This document shows positions 9,195 through 18,543 of a stretch of DNA of 64,000 bases, one piece after another; the stretch's first letter is position 1, and each line of letters begins with the position of its first letter. The position numbers and the translations under genes were made by a program. Below the pieces are notes generated by a model. It had not been told where the DNA came from and searched no databases. It saw only the letters and a list, made by a program, of their open reading frames with translations. Source of the DNA: an uncultured Clostridia bacterium (GTDB lineage Bacteria; Bacillota; Clostridia; Oscillospirales; CAG-272); the NCBI GenBank assembly GCA_947624995.1, contig CANQMS010000008.1:1-64000 (forward strand), read 5' to 3'.

Positions 9195-10154
9195 TCATTG
9201 TCCCACCTTTGATAAGAGTTTATGGACCAGCATGTTGGCTCCGAGCATCATCGCGAACAGGAGGACTGCGATCGCCGAAGCATATCCGACCTCCCAGCGC
9301 TGTCCGCCGTAGTCATCAAGGTGATGTGTTATCGTCCAGCAGCTGTATTCGACCGACGGGAACCCGGCAAGCGCCGTGACGACGCCGCCGAATCCGAACG
9401 AACCCGTGATAGCGAGGACCGCACCGAACATCAGCTGCGGCTTCATGACGGGAAGGGTGACGTACCAGAGCTCCTGCCAACGGTTCCTGATACCGTCGAC
9501 GGCGGCAGCTTCGTAGTAGCTCTTCGATATGCCCTGAAGTCCCGCGATGAACGAAAGGAACGCGGTACCGAGCGACAGCCACAGAGCGACGACTATGCAG
9601 AGCCCCATGACGTATTTCTTATCGAAGAACCAGAGGATAGGCTCGTTTATAATGCCCCAGTTCATCAGCCAGCCGTTTGCAAGACCGTACGAGTCGTTCG
9701 AGAAAACGTAGCTCCAGATGAGGTATACGTTACCGCCTATCGACGGCGCGTAGAAGACGAGCGTTACGAGAGCTCTTATCTTCGGCGACAGCTCGTTTAT
9801 GAACCATGCTATGAAGAGCGAGAGCATATACGATGTCGGTCCGGTGATAACCGCGAATATCAGCGTGTTCTTTATGGCGGTGATGAATATGTCATCGTCG
9901 AGGAACAGCCTTATGTAGTTATCAAGGAAAAGGAATTTCGGCCATTGCAGCATGTTGAACGATGTCAGGCTCAGAAAGATCGACATAACGACCGGAATGA
10001 CCGTGAAAACGAGGAAGATGAGCATGAACGGCGCGACCATGAGGTATGCCGTCTTGTTCGACTTCATCTCCTTCCACGTCCATTGGGCCCGCGTCAAATC
10101 TTTGCGCGAGACAGCGTGCTCTCCGGCTGCTGCCACTTCAGTTTTCTTTGACAT
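9195..10154 (-). CDS. Sugar ABC transporter permease (MalF-type)
   Basis: EAA loop YEAAAVDGIRNRWQELWYVTLPVMKP. Confidence 0.92.
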   Translation of the reverse strand: MSKKTEVAAAGEHAVSRKDLTRAQWTWKEMKSNKTAYLMVAPFMLIFLVFTVIPVVMSIFLSLTSFNMLQWPKFLFLDNYIRLFLDDDIFITAIKNTLIFAVITGPTSYMLSLFIAWFINELSPKIRALVTLVFYAPSIGGNVYLIWSYVFSNDSYGLANGWLMNWGIINEPILWFFDKKYVMGLCIVVALWLSLGTAFLSFIAGLQGISKSYYEAAAVDGIRNRWQELWYVTLPVMKPQLMFGAVLAITGSFGFGGVVTALAGFPSVEYSCWTITHHLDDYGGQRWEVGYASAIAVLLFAMMLGANMLVHKLLSKVGQ

Positions 10155-10196
10155 GAGCGTTTCTCCTTACACTATATTTTTTGAGCGAGCTGCCCT

Positions 10197-13100
10197 TTAT
10201 TCATAAGATCTGAGTGCCGCAACAGCATCCTCAAGATATTTCGCAGCCTTTCCGAAGACGCCGGAATCGGCAGATCTGAGTCCTGCTGCCGCCGCCGCAA
10301 GAGCATCAAAATCAGCCGCTCCCGCGTCGCCCGCGAGTGATGCGTTGATGAGCTCCCTGACGTGAGCTATCTCGTCCTTATATCTGTTCAGATTCTCCGT
10401 GCTCAATTCGTCAAACTCGCGCTCCGCCTGAGAAATGCGTTTCTCGGCGAGTGTCTGCCCGACTTCGAGCGTTTCGAGATTGAACTCCTCGCGCTTACGC
10501 GAGAATTCCTTATTTATAGTGTTGACATATCCGAGCAGCGAATTTGCCGGATCCTTCTTCTCGTTGTATGCAGCCTTGAAAGCGAAGTCCGTGTAACGGG
10601 CTATGATATAGCTTCCGGGGTAGTTCGGCAGCGCCGTGAGCGCCTGGAACTGAGTGTTCAGGCTGTTGTACTCGGAGGAGGTCCATGAAAGCTCGCCGAG
10701 CGCCTCGACGTTAGCCGTCGGGTTCATACCTGCGGCACCGAGGACCGCAACGAGTTCGTTGCTGTACGAAGCCTGGAAGTCCGCATCCGTGTACCAGTCT
10801 ATGAACTCCCATGCGTTTGCCTTGTTCTTGCTTCCCTTGAGCATTACGACGCCGGCGACGCCGGAAACAGCCGTATTGTTGATCGAGCCGTCCGCCTGCT
10901 TCATGCCGGGGATAACGGTGAATTCCCAGAGACCCGCGATCTCCGTCGCGAAGACGACGAGCTGGTTATACGAGGTGTACGGCGAGATCGCCACGGGCAT
11001 CTCGCCCGTTCTGAAGCGGTTCGCGAAGTCGTACGAATACGGCAGCGAGTACATCGTGAACATGTTGCACATCATCGTGAACGCTTCAAGCGAGAGGTTC
11101 GAATCAAGGTTGACTCTCATACCGTCATCGGCGTAGAGCTGTCCGCCCATCTGGTAGAGGTATGTGAGGTAGTCGGTCGTAAGTCCGACTTCCATGTTGT
11201 TGAACTGAAGCACCGGGATCATCGAAAGGACATCGTCCCATGTCTTCGGGACTTCGAGCTGGAGGTCCGCCAGGATGTCCTTGCGGTAGAAGAGCATCGG
11301 GAACGTCTGCGTCTCCGGGATCGCGAACGTCTCGCCGTAAAGCGTGAACGGTATCGTCGCGGATTCGGAGAAGCGCTCCGTCACCTCGTCAAACGTGTCG
11401 AAGAAGAGCTCCCAGTTGTCCTCGCCCTTCGCTCCGCACACCTCGCAGACGTAATCGCCGTCGTCGACGTACTGGAGCGTTTCGACGCCCTTTTCCTTGC
11501 ACGACTTGCAGAGCTTGTCGTTCATGCCCTGAAGCGCGCCTCTTATTGCGTAGTTGATAACGTCGCCGTCGCCCGTGAAGAGTGAAACGTCGGGACCGAC
11601 GCCTGCGAGAACGGAAGGCAGGAGCGTTCCGCCCGCGACAAGCTTCAGGTTGACCGAGACCTCATGGTTGGGCGTGAATCTGTTATCTATAAGGTTGCGG
11701 ATGATGTTCGCCTGGTCACGTCCGGTAACGACCCAGACGTTGACGGAGTTGGTCTCGTCGACCTCGACCGTGGAACCGAGCGAGTTGTAATCCGTATAGA
11801 AGCTTCCTATGAAGGAGCGGATCTCGAACCAGAGCGACTGGAAGAAGTTTGCCTCCGCCTTCGGGAGCGCCGCGGACGCCGGCTGAACCATGATGTAGTC
11901 AACTTCGAGCGGCTGAGCCGAAACGGTGTTGATCCACGTTCCGAGCGTACCGATGTAGCTCTTCAGGTTCGTAAGGTTTGCGGCGACCTCTTCTTCGTCT
12001 CCGCCCATCTTCGCGACAAGTCTCTGGACCGTGCCGAGCGTTGCCGTGTTCTCACCTGCGACGCCGTTCATCTCGTTGAGCGAGTCGATGACGTTGCCGA
12101 GGTTCCTTCCTTCTTTTATAAGGCTCCTCATCGTGCCGGGAATGACACGGTTGAAGCCGTAGTCCGTGTTCTGGTCGGGAGTCGTACCTGTGAGCTTGAG
12201 TATGTCAAGGTAAGCGTCGTTGATGACCTCGAGCGAATCGCCGACGTCGCGGACGATCGGACCGAGCTCGCCGAGCGTGACCTCGAGCATGATGGAATGC
12301 TTGCCCTTCGTCAGATAGAACTCATAGGGCTCATCGTCCTTGTCGTCCTGACCGAGGCGCTTCGACTGCCACGATGTCGCATACGGGAAGCGCAGATAGT
12401 TGCACTCCTCAAACGGGATCTCGCCGTCGATATAGAGGCGTCTCGAAACGTAAAGTCCCGAGAGCTCAGACTGCTTGAATCTGAGAGCGATCGTGTAAAG
12501 ACCGTCCTTCTCGACCTCGAAGTCATATTTTATCCAGTGACCGACCGTCTGCCATTTATCGGAGCCGATCGTGTTGAGCTTTATGAGGATCGGATCCTGC
12601 GGGTCGGTGATCGCCGACGTTCTGTCGTATATCGGGTATATCGTGTTGTGCGATGTCTCGGTCGTGAACTCCGCGTCGATCTTTATCGGCTCGGCGTCCG
12701 CTTCCTTATATCCGTTGGCGGCGTATTCCGCCTTGACATCTTCGTATTTGCGGAGCGGCTCGTACGGGAAGAACGTGATGTCCCTGATGACGACGGGCTC
12801 GCGCACGCCCTCGAGAGCGATCGTGTTCTCGCCCTCCTCGAAATAGAATTCAAACGGGTCGGCGTAGTATCCGTTGCTGTCAATGAAGGTGTATTCCTTC
12901 CACTGCGGCTTTTCGACGGATTCGGGACGGATATGGTTGCCGTTGACGTCGGAGACGAAGCAGACATCCCCGTTCTCATCGGTCTCGTAGTCGTTCGTCC
13001 ACGTCCTCGTCATCGCAAGGTATCTCGCCTCGGCGAAGGGGACCTTGTCGTTGATATAGAACATGCGCTCGATCGAGTTTGCCTTGTTGATCGGAGTGTA

Positions 13101-13493
13101 GTACGTGATCCTGACGGCATACATTCCGGTCTCGGGAATGTTCACATGCCATGTCACCTTGCCGACGTCGGGCATATAGAGAGAATCGCCCTCTTTGCCT
13201 TCGTAGTTGGTCTCGACCTTGACATCCGCGTCGGTCAGCTCCGCGTCGTAGTCGGCCGCGTCGATCGTGACGGTCTTGGTCGCGCGCTTTACGTCAGCGT
13301 ACTTCTCGTCGTATTCGAGATACGAAATAGCGTTGAGCGCATCGCTGATCTGCTGCAGAGTCGAGGACCCTTCCCCGCTGTTCCCGCCGGTCCCGTCCGC
13401 CGCGTACACAGGCAAGACTGCCGTGAACGTGCCTGCGATCATAAGGACCGTAAGGAAAAGAGAGGCGAGCCTCAATAGCTTTGTTCTCTTCAT
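10197..13493 (-). CDS. Extracellular solute-binding protein with two N-terminal CBM-like modules
   Basis: Signal peptide; two VNIPETGMYAVRITYYTP/FEVEKDGLYTIALRFKQ modules; C-terminal SBP fold with GPDVSLFTGDG, TWDDVLSMIPVL and GSKNKANAWEFIDWYTD. Confidence 0.87.
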   Translation of the reverse strand: MKRTKLLRLASLFLTVLMIAGTFTAVLPVYAADGTGGNSGEGSSTLQQISDALNAISYLEYDEKYADVKRATKTVTIDAADYDAELTDADVKVETNYEGKEGDSLYMPDVGKVTWHVNIPETGMYAVRITYYTPINKANSIERMFYINDKVPFAEARYLAMTRTWTNDYETDENGDVCFVSDVNGNHIRPESVEKPQWKEYTFIDSNGYYADPFEFYFEEGENTIALEGVREPVVIRDITFFPYEPLRKYEDVKAEYAANGYKEADAEPIKIDAEFTTETSHNTIYPIYDRTSAITDPQDPILIKLNTIGSDKWQTVGHWIKYDFEVEKDGLYTIALRFKQSELSGLYVSRRLYIDGEIPFEECNYLRFPYATSWQSKRLGQDDKDDEPYEFYLTKGKHSIMLEVTLGELGPIVRDVGDSLEVINDAYLDILKLTGTTPDQNTDYGFNRVIPGTMRSLIKEGRNLGNVIDSLNEMNGVAGENTATLGTVQRLVAKMGGDEEEVAANLTNLKSYIGTLGTWINTVSAQPLEVDYIMVQPASAALPKAEANFFQSLWFEIRSFIGSFYTDYNSLGSTVEVDETNSVNVWVVTGRDQANIIRNLIDNRFTPNHEVSVNLKLVAGGTLLPSVLAGVGPDVSLFTGDGDVINYAIRGALQGMNDKLCKSCKEKGVETLQYVDDGDYVCEVCGAKGEDNWELFFDTFDEVTERFSESATIPFTLYGETFAIPETQTFPMLFYRKDILADLQLEVPKTWDDVLSMIPVLQFNNMEVGLTTDYLTYLYQMGGQLYADDGMRVNLDSNLSLEAFTMMCNMFTMYSLPYSYDFANRFRTGEMPVAISPYTSYNQLVVFATEIAGLWEFTVIPGMKQADGSINNTAVSGVAGVVMLKGSKNKANAWEFIDWYTDADFQASYSNELVAVLGAAGMNPTANVEALGELSWTSSEYNSLNTQFQALTALPNYPGSYIIARYTDFAFKAAYNEKKDPANSLLGYVNTINKEFSRKREEFNLETLEVGQTLAEKRISQAEREFDELSTENLNRYKDEIAHVRELINASLAGDAGAADFDALAAAAAGLRSADSGVFGKAAKYLEDAVAALRSYE

Positions 13494-13677
13494 AGAACTT
13501 CCTCCTACCGTGTTTCAATGCCGCCCTCCGCACCGCCGCCTCAGCTCACGAAAGCGCCGCTGCGCAGGGACAGACAGAGTTTTGTTGTTTCGCCGTTTGT
13601 GCGGCGGCGAGCCGCTCGTTCCCCTCCGGCTCTCCCGCGAGGGGCACCGCCCGAGGGTACTAAATTTTCATAAAGAT

Positions 13678-13706
13678 ATGATATCATACGCGAAAAAATC
13701 TGTCAA
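13678..13706 (-). promoter_or_regulatory. SigA-type promoter for the sugar-uptake operon
   Basis: Minus strand TTGACA-N17-TATCAT; -10 overlaps the palindrome TATGATATCATA; about 170-nt leader to the ATG. Confidence 0.65.
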
Positions 13707-14238
13707 GTATTCATAAAAACATATGACGGAAAAATGAAAACTGTGTGACGGATTATTTTGGATATGAAGGAAGGGTGTTTTTATCGGGCGTTTTTTGACG
13801 TTTCGGCAGCGAGCAAAGCATAGGTAATTATAATTTACTCTTGCTTCCGTACGGCTGTACAATATAGCGTTTGCTTTCGTTTGGAGTCCACATTTTGTGG
13901 AATTTCCGCATCTGCCGAAGTGCGATGAGTAATTTATATTTACTCTAAAAGCAAGTGTTTTTTCGTTCTTCTTTCGGACTTTCCGTCGGTATTTTTCGGT
14001 GGATTATTTTACGCTTATGTGCATCCTGCACAAATTTTGCCGCAAAATTTCTACATCTGCGCGATTTGCACAATTTTTGATTTATCGTCCCAACTGTCGC
14101 ACTTGTTTATACATTTTATCCTTATTTTTACTATATCTGTAATTTTATTCCTTTCGCTGCCCGCCGCGGGCATAAAAGCCGCGCGGGTGTCATAGAGATG
14201 GTATCAAAACGATAAACCGATCAATGTGAGGTACCAGC

Positions 14239-15705
14239 ATGCAGAAAATAAAGCTCGAACGAGAACTGAAGATCTCGCACGACTGCGGCGGCGAATTCAC
14301 GCTGCCGGATTACGTGCCCGCCATCGGCAGGATACTGTCTGCCGAGTGCGACCCGGCGCCCGAGGGCGTCTATCTTAAGGAATCGGAGGGACACGGAGTC
14401 GAGGCGGAGCTCGGCGGTCTTTCCGTCTTCCGCATCCTATACATTCCCGAGGAGGGCGGCATAAACGGCGTTACAATTCCCTGCGACTACGACACGAACG
14501 TCGTGCTCGGCCCCGTCGGCGGCAGCGTCATATGCCGCGCCTCAACATCTCCCGAAAACGTCTTCTGCCGTGTGACGGCGCCGCGGAAGCTCCAACTCCG
14601 CTGCCGCCTCGGCAGCCGCATCTCGGTTCTCTCCGCCTCCGACGCCGAGGGCGGCGACACCTTTGCGGACGGAATGGAGGTGCGCCGCGGCACATCCCCC
14701 GCGATGGCGCTCTCTCACGGTGCGTCGCGCGACCTGCTCTGCGCATCGGATCTGTCCGGGCTGCCGGATGGCGCCGTTCCGATGATATGCCGCGCGTCCG
14801 TGTCCATCTCGGAATGCCGCCCCGTCTCCCCCGGAGAATACAGGTGCCGCGGCGATATACTTATAGAATGTGTATACGAAAAAGACGGCGACGCCGGGAC
14901 GCTCCGCGACCGCATAGGCTTTGACGAGACCGTTACCCTCGACGGCGACGCGCCGACCGAGGATGCGCCCGCGCGAGCGTTCGGCACCGTGAATTCGGTC
15001 GAGCTGCACACCGATGATTCGGGCAGCCGGGCGGAGGTGATCTACGAGCTCGAGGTCGAGGCGGCGCCGCCCGTAGGCGCGGACGTCGTCTACGACGCGT
15101 ACAGCTGCGTCTGCCCCGTCGACGCAGAATACGACGACACCGAATATCTGTCGCCCGCCGCCTCGACGTCCTGCAATTTCTCCGTGAACGAACGTATACC
15201 GAAAAACGTCACCGGGCGTGTCATCTCCGCATTCGGGCGTGCCGACATCGCCGGCGCCGCCGCCGAGCGCGGACGCGTCCGCGTCTCGGGGGAGCTGCAC
15301 GGATGCGTGCTTTTGTGCTCGGGCGGCGAATACGACGTTGTGCCGTGGAGCGTTCCGTGGAGCTGCGAGCTCCCGGGGAGCACGGACGCCGAGGACGGCG
15401 ACCTGACCGTCTGGGGCGGCGCCTCCGTTTCCGGTCTCACCGCCCGTGCGGACGGGGAGCTCGCCGTCGACGCGGAGGTGACCGTCTCAGTCACGGCGGC
15501 GCGGGTGTGCCGCGAGCACGTCCTCTCCTCGGTCAAGCCGGCGGGAGAACCGTTCCCCGCGCGCTGCGGCTTTACGGTCTATTACCCGACAAAGGACGAG
15601 TGCGTCTGGGATATCGCAAAACGGTTCCACGTCCCGACCTCCGCCGTCGCCGCCGAGGGGAATATCCGCGCCGACGGGACGCCGGCGGATGTGGTGATAA
15701 TATAA
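14239..15705 (+). CDS. SPOCS (DUF3794)/LysM protein, SipL-like spore morphogenesis protein
   Basis: N-terminal DUF3794-like repeats; C-terminal LysM-like CVWDIAKRFHVPTSAVAAEGN. Confidence 0.75.
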   Translation: MQKIKLERELKISHDCGGEFTLPDYVPAIGRILSAECDPAPEGVYLKESEGHGVEAELGGLSVFRILYIPEEGGINGVTIPCDYDTNVVLGPVGGSVICRASTSPENVFCRVTAPRKLQLRCRLGSRISVLSASDAEGGDTFADGMEVRRGTSPAMALSHGASRDLLCASDLSGLPDGAVPMICRASVSISECRPVSPGEYRCRGDILIECVYEKDGDAGTLRDRIGFDETVTLDGDAPTEDAPARAFGTVNSVELHTDDSGSRAEVIYELEVEAAPPVGADVVYDAYSCVCPVDAEYDDTEYLSPAASTSCNFSVNERIPKNVTGRVISAFGRADIAGAAAERGRVRVSGELHGCVLLCSGGEYDVVPWSVPWSCELPGSTDAEDGDLTVWGGASVSGLTARADGELAVDAEVTVSVTAARVCREHVLSSVKPAGEPFPARCGFTVYYPTKDECVWDIAKRFHVPTSAVAAEGNIRADGTPADVVII

Positions 15706-15714
15706 CATATAATA

Positions 15715-15785
15715 TGCCGGGGGAAGGAACTTTCGGGAAAGTTCCTTCCCCCGGCACCCCCATCTTCAAAGCTTTTTGAACTTGG
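15715..15785 (+). repeat. Dispersed hairpin + tail repeat, copy B (convergent operon end)
   Basis: TGCCGGGGGAAGGAACTTT-CGGG-AAAGTTCCTTCCCCCGGCA then CCCCCATCTTCAAAGCTTTTTGAA. Confidence 0.85.
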
Positions 15786-15807
15786 GGGGATATTATTTTT
15801 TACGGCT

Positions 15808-16770
15808 TTACAGCATCGCGGCGCCGATGGCGCCCGCGCCGCCGCCGAGCTCGGCACAGCAGATGCGCGTGTAACGCTCCGGAGACTGGCGCTTGTTGTA
15901 CATCTCGGCGTACACGCGCTCGCGCAGGGGCGCGAGCAAGCGCTCGCCTTCATTGCAGATCCCGCCGCCTATGGCGAGCACCTCCGGCTGGAATATGTTT
16001 ATGTAATTCGTCAGCGCACATGAAAGATACGCGATATAGCTGTCAAGGACTTCCTTCGCCGCCCCGTCCCCGGCGTCCGCGGCGCGAAACGCGGTTCGCG
16101 CGGACACCTTGCCCTCAGCCGCCGCAAGCTCCGGCATGACGGTCTTCTTGCCGCTCGCCTCACATTCCGCGATCTTTGCCTTCGTCATTCTCTCGAGCGC
16201 CTTTGCCGAGCAGTAGCGCTCGGCGCAGCCGCGCCGACCGCATCCGCATGCCTCGCCGTCATACACGATGACGGTGTGACCGAACTCGCCGCCCGCGCGG
16301 TTTTTCCCGGTCAATATCTTCCCGTCGCTTATGTAGCCGCCGCCGATCCCGGTCCCGATCGTTATCATCAGAAAATCGCGCGCACCGGCGCCCGCGCCCG
16401 CGCGGTACTCGCCGAGCGCCGCCGCGTCCGCGTCGTTCGCGGTCTTGATACGCGATATATCGACTCCCACAGCCTCCGACAGCATCCGCGCGACGTTTGT
16501 CCCGAGCAGCGGCAGATTAGCGGAATATTCTACGATCCCGCGCTCCCCGTCAACGGTGCCGGGGCACGCGACGCCGAGCGTCCCGATCTCCGAGGCGTCC
16601 GCCCCGGCCTCGTTCAAAAGCGAGCGAACCGCCGCCGCGAGCGAGCCGATGACGGACTCCTCCGAGCGCGTGTCCGTCTTTTCCTTATATTTATAAAGTA
16701 CCTCGCCGGACGCGGAGATGATGCCGGCTGCCGTATTCGTCCCGCCGAGGTCGATCCCGAGATTAAACAT
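15808..16770 (-). CDS. ROK family protein (glucokinase-like)
   Basis: GIDLGGTNTAAGI; CGCGRRGCAERYCSA zinc motif; start taken at MFNLGIDLGG. Confidence 0.92.
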   Translation of the reverse strand: MFNLGIDLGGTNTAAGIISASGEVLYKYKEKTDTRSEESVIGSLAAAVRSLLNEAGADASEIGTLGVACPGTVDGERGIVEYSANLPLLGTNVARMLSEAVGVDISRIKTANDADAAALGEYRAGAGAGARDFLMITIGTGIGGGYISDGKILTGKNRAGGEFGHTVIVYDGEACGCGRRGCAERYCSAKALERMTKAKIAECEASGKKTVMPELAAAEGKVSARTAFRAADAGDGAAKEVLDSYIAYLSCALTNYINIFQPEVLAIGGGICNEGERLLAPLRERVYAEMYNKRQSPERYTRICCAELGGGAGAIGAAML

Positions 16771-17194
16771 CGGTCTGCTCCCCGAGCGCGGACGGCAGGT
16801 GCTCGAGTCCCCACGCCTGCATCTCATTCAGTATCGGCAGCAGCGACAGCCCCGTTTCGGTCAGGGAATATTCGACCCTGACCGGCATTTCCGCGTACTG
16901 GCGGCGCAGGACGAGCCCGTCTCCCTCAAGCTCGCGCAGGGAATTTGCGAGCATCGTGTTCGTTATGAACGGGACGCGGCGCTTCAGTTCGTTATACCTT
17001 GTCGACTCCGAGCCCGACAGCGCGCAGAGTATCGGTATCTTCCATTTCCCGCCGATCACGTCGAGCACCGCCGTCAGCGGGCAGGGTGACAGCTCCGAGC
17101 AGGAGCAGGCGTTTTTTGCGCACGCCTCGCACGACACGCAGTCTCCGGCGCACGGAGCTGCGTTTTCTTCTTTCAGCGTCGTTTTTTCAGTCAT
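16763..17194 (-). CDS. HxlR family transcriptional regulator with Cys-rich N-terminal extension
   Basis: CPLTAVLDVIGGKWKIPIL...RYNELKRRVPFITNTMLANSLRELEGDGLV; N-terminal C-x3-C-x2-C-x2-C-x4-C-x-C. Confidence 0.92.
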   Translation of the reverse strand: MTEKTTLKEENAAPCAGDCVSCEACAKNACSCSELSPCPLTAVLDVIGGKWKIPILCALSGSESTRYNELKRRVPFITNTMLANSLRELEGDGLVLRRQYAEMPVRVEYSLTETGLSLLPILNEMQAWGLEHLPSALGEQTDV

Positions 17195-17227
17195 AAAAAT
17201 AATACCTTATCACAAAAAACTGCGTAC

Positions 17228-17266
17228 TTGATATTTTTTTCTTACGTGGTACAATAATGATACCAC
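17228..17266 (+). promoter_or_regulatory. Promoter of cysteine desulfurase gene with inverted-repeat operator over the -10
   Basis: TTGATA-N16-TACAAT; GTGGTA-N9-TACCAC at 17246-17266. Confidence 0.65.
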
Positions 17267-17341
17267 AGAAAACTGTAATATTCAACCGTATTTTTGAGAA
17301 ATAATTATCTTACGGAAAGACGGAAATAAACGGAGGGTATC

Positions 17342-18532
17342 TTGGAAGAGGTCACAAAGGAAAGATTCGTATACGCGGACAACGCGGCGACAACGCCCGT
17401 TGCGCCCGAGGTCGCGGAGGCGATGACGCCGTATTTCACCGCGGTATGGGGGAACCCGTCGAGCATGTACTCAAAGGGGCGCGAAGCGCGCAAGGCGCTC
17501 GACTCCGCACGCGAGCGCGCGTCAAAGGTCCTCGGCTGCGCACCGAACGAGCTCTACTTCACGTCGGGCGGCACCGAGGCAGACAACTGGGCGCTGAAGG
17601 GCGGCGCGCGCTTCATGCGCGAAAAGCAAGGCAGGACGCACGTCATCACCTCGACGATAGAACACCCGGCGGTCCTGCGCTCCTGTGAGGCGCTCGAGCG
17701 CGAGGGGTTCCGCGTCAGCCGCGTTAACGTCTGCAAAAACGGCATCCTCGACATGGACGAGCTGCGCCGCACTCTCGACGGGGACACGGCGATAGTCGCC
17801 GTCATGTACGCAAACAACGAGATCGGCACGATACAGCCGATAGAGGAGATATCAAAGCTCGCTCACGAGGCGGGTGCGCTGATGTTTACGGATGCCGTTC
17901 AGGCGGTCGGTTCGATCCCCGTCGACGTCAATGCTCTCGGCGTCGACATGCTCTCGCTGTCCGGGCACAAGCTCGGCGCCCCGAAGGGCATCGGCGCGCT
18001 CTATATGCGCCGCGGGCTCAAGATAAACAAATATATCGACGGCGGCGGTCAGGAGCGTGGGATGCGCTCCGGCACCGAAAATCTCCCCTATATCGCGGGA
18101 CTTGCCGAGGCGCTCGAACTTGCCGCCTCCCGTATGGACGACATGGAGCGCATACGCCGTATGCGCGACAGGCTCGCCGACTATATCCTCAAAAACATCC
18201 CGCACACGATATATAACGGCGACCCGAGCCGCCGCCTGCCGGGCAACCTCAACATCAGCTTTGAGTACATCGAGGGCGAGAGCCTGCTTTTGCTCCTCGA
18301 CATGGCGGGCATCTGTATCTCGACAGGCTCCGCCTGCTCGTCAAATTCGCTCGAACCGTCCCACGTGCTGCTCGCCCTCGGGCTCCCCGCCGAAAAGGCG
18401 CACGGCTCGATGAGAGTTTCCCTCTCCCACGGCAACACGGACGAGGACGTAGACTATATAATCGAAAAGCTGCCGGGCATCGTTTCAAGGCTCCGCTCGA
18501 TGAGCCCGATATACCCCGGCGACGATAAATAA
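17342..18532 (+). CDS. iscS: Cysteine desulfurase (NifS/IscS family)
   Basis: YADNAATTPVAPEV, SLSGHKLGAPKGIGALY, STGSACSSNSLEPSHV; TTG start with GGAGGG upstream. Confidence 0.93.
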   Translation: MEEVTKERFVYADNAATTPVAPEVAEAMTPYFTAVWGNPSSMYSKGREARKALDSARERASKVLGCAPNELYFTSGGTEADNWALKGGARFMREKQGRTHVITSTIEHPAVLRSCEALEREGFRVSRVNVCKNGILDMDELRRTLDGDTAIVAVMYANNEIGTIQPIEEISKLAHEAGALMFTDAVQAVGSIPVDVNALGVDMLSLSGHKLGAPKGIGALYMRRGLKINKYIDGGGQERGMRSGTENLPYIAGLAEALELAASRMDDMERIRRMRDRLADYILKNIPHTIYNGDPSRRLPGNLNISFEYIEGESLLLLLDMAGICISTGSACSSNSLEPSHVLLALGLPAEKAHGSMRVSLSHGNTDEDVDYIIEKLPGIVSRLRSMSPIYPGDDK

Positions 18533-18543
18533 GGAGGTTACGT

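Noticed and set aside
11664-13478. 604-aa plus-strand ORF antisense to the solute-binding protein
   Set aside because: Long mirror ORF expected from GC-biased codon usage; highly charged Arg/Val/Asp-rich composition, no RBS, and the opposite frame has a signal peptide and domain motifs.
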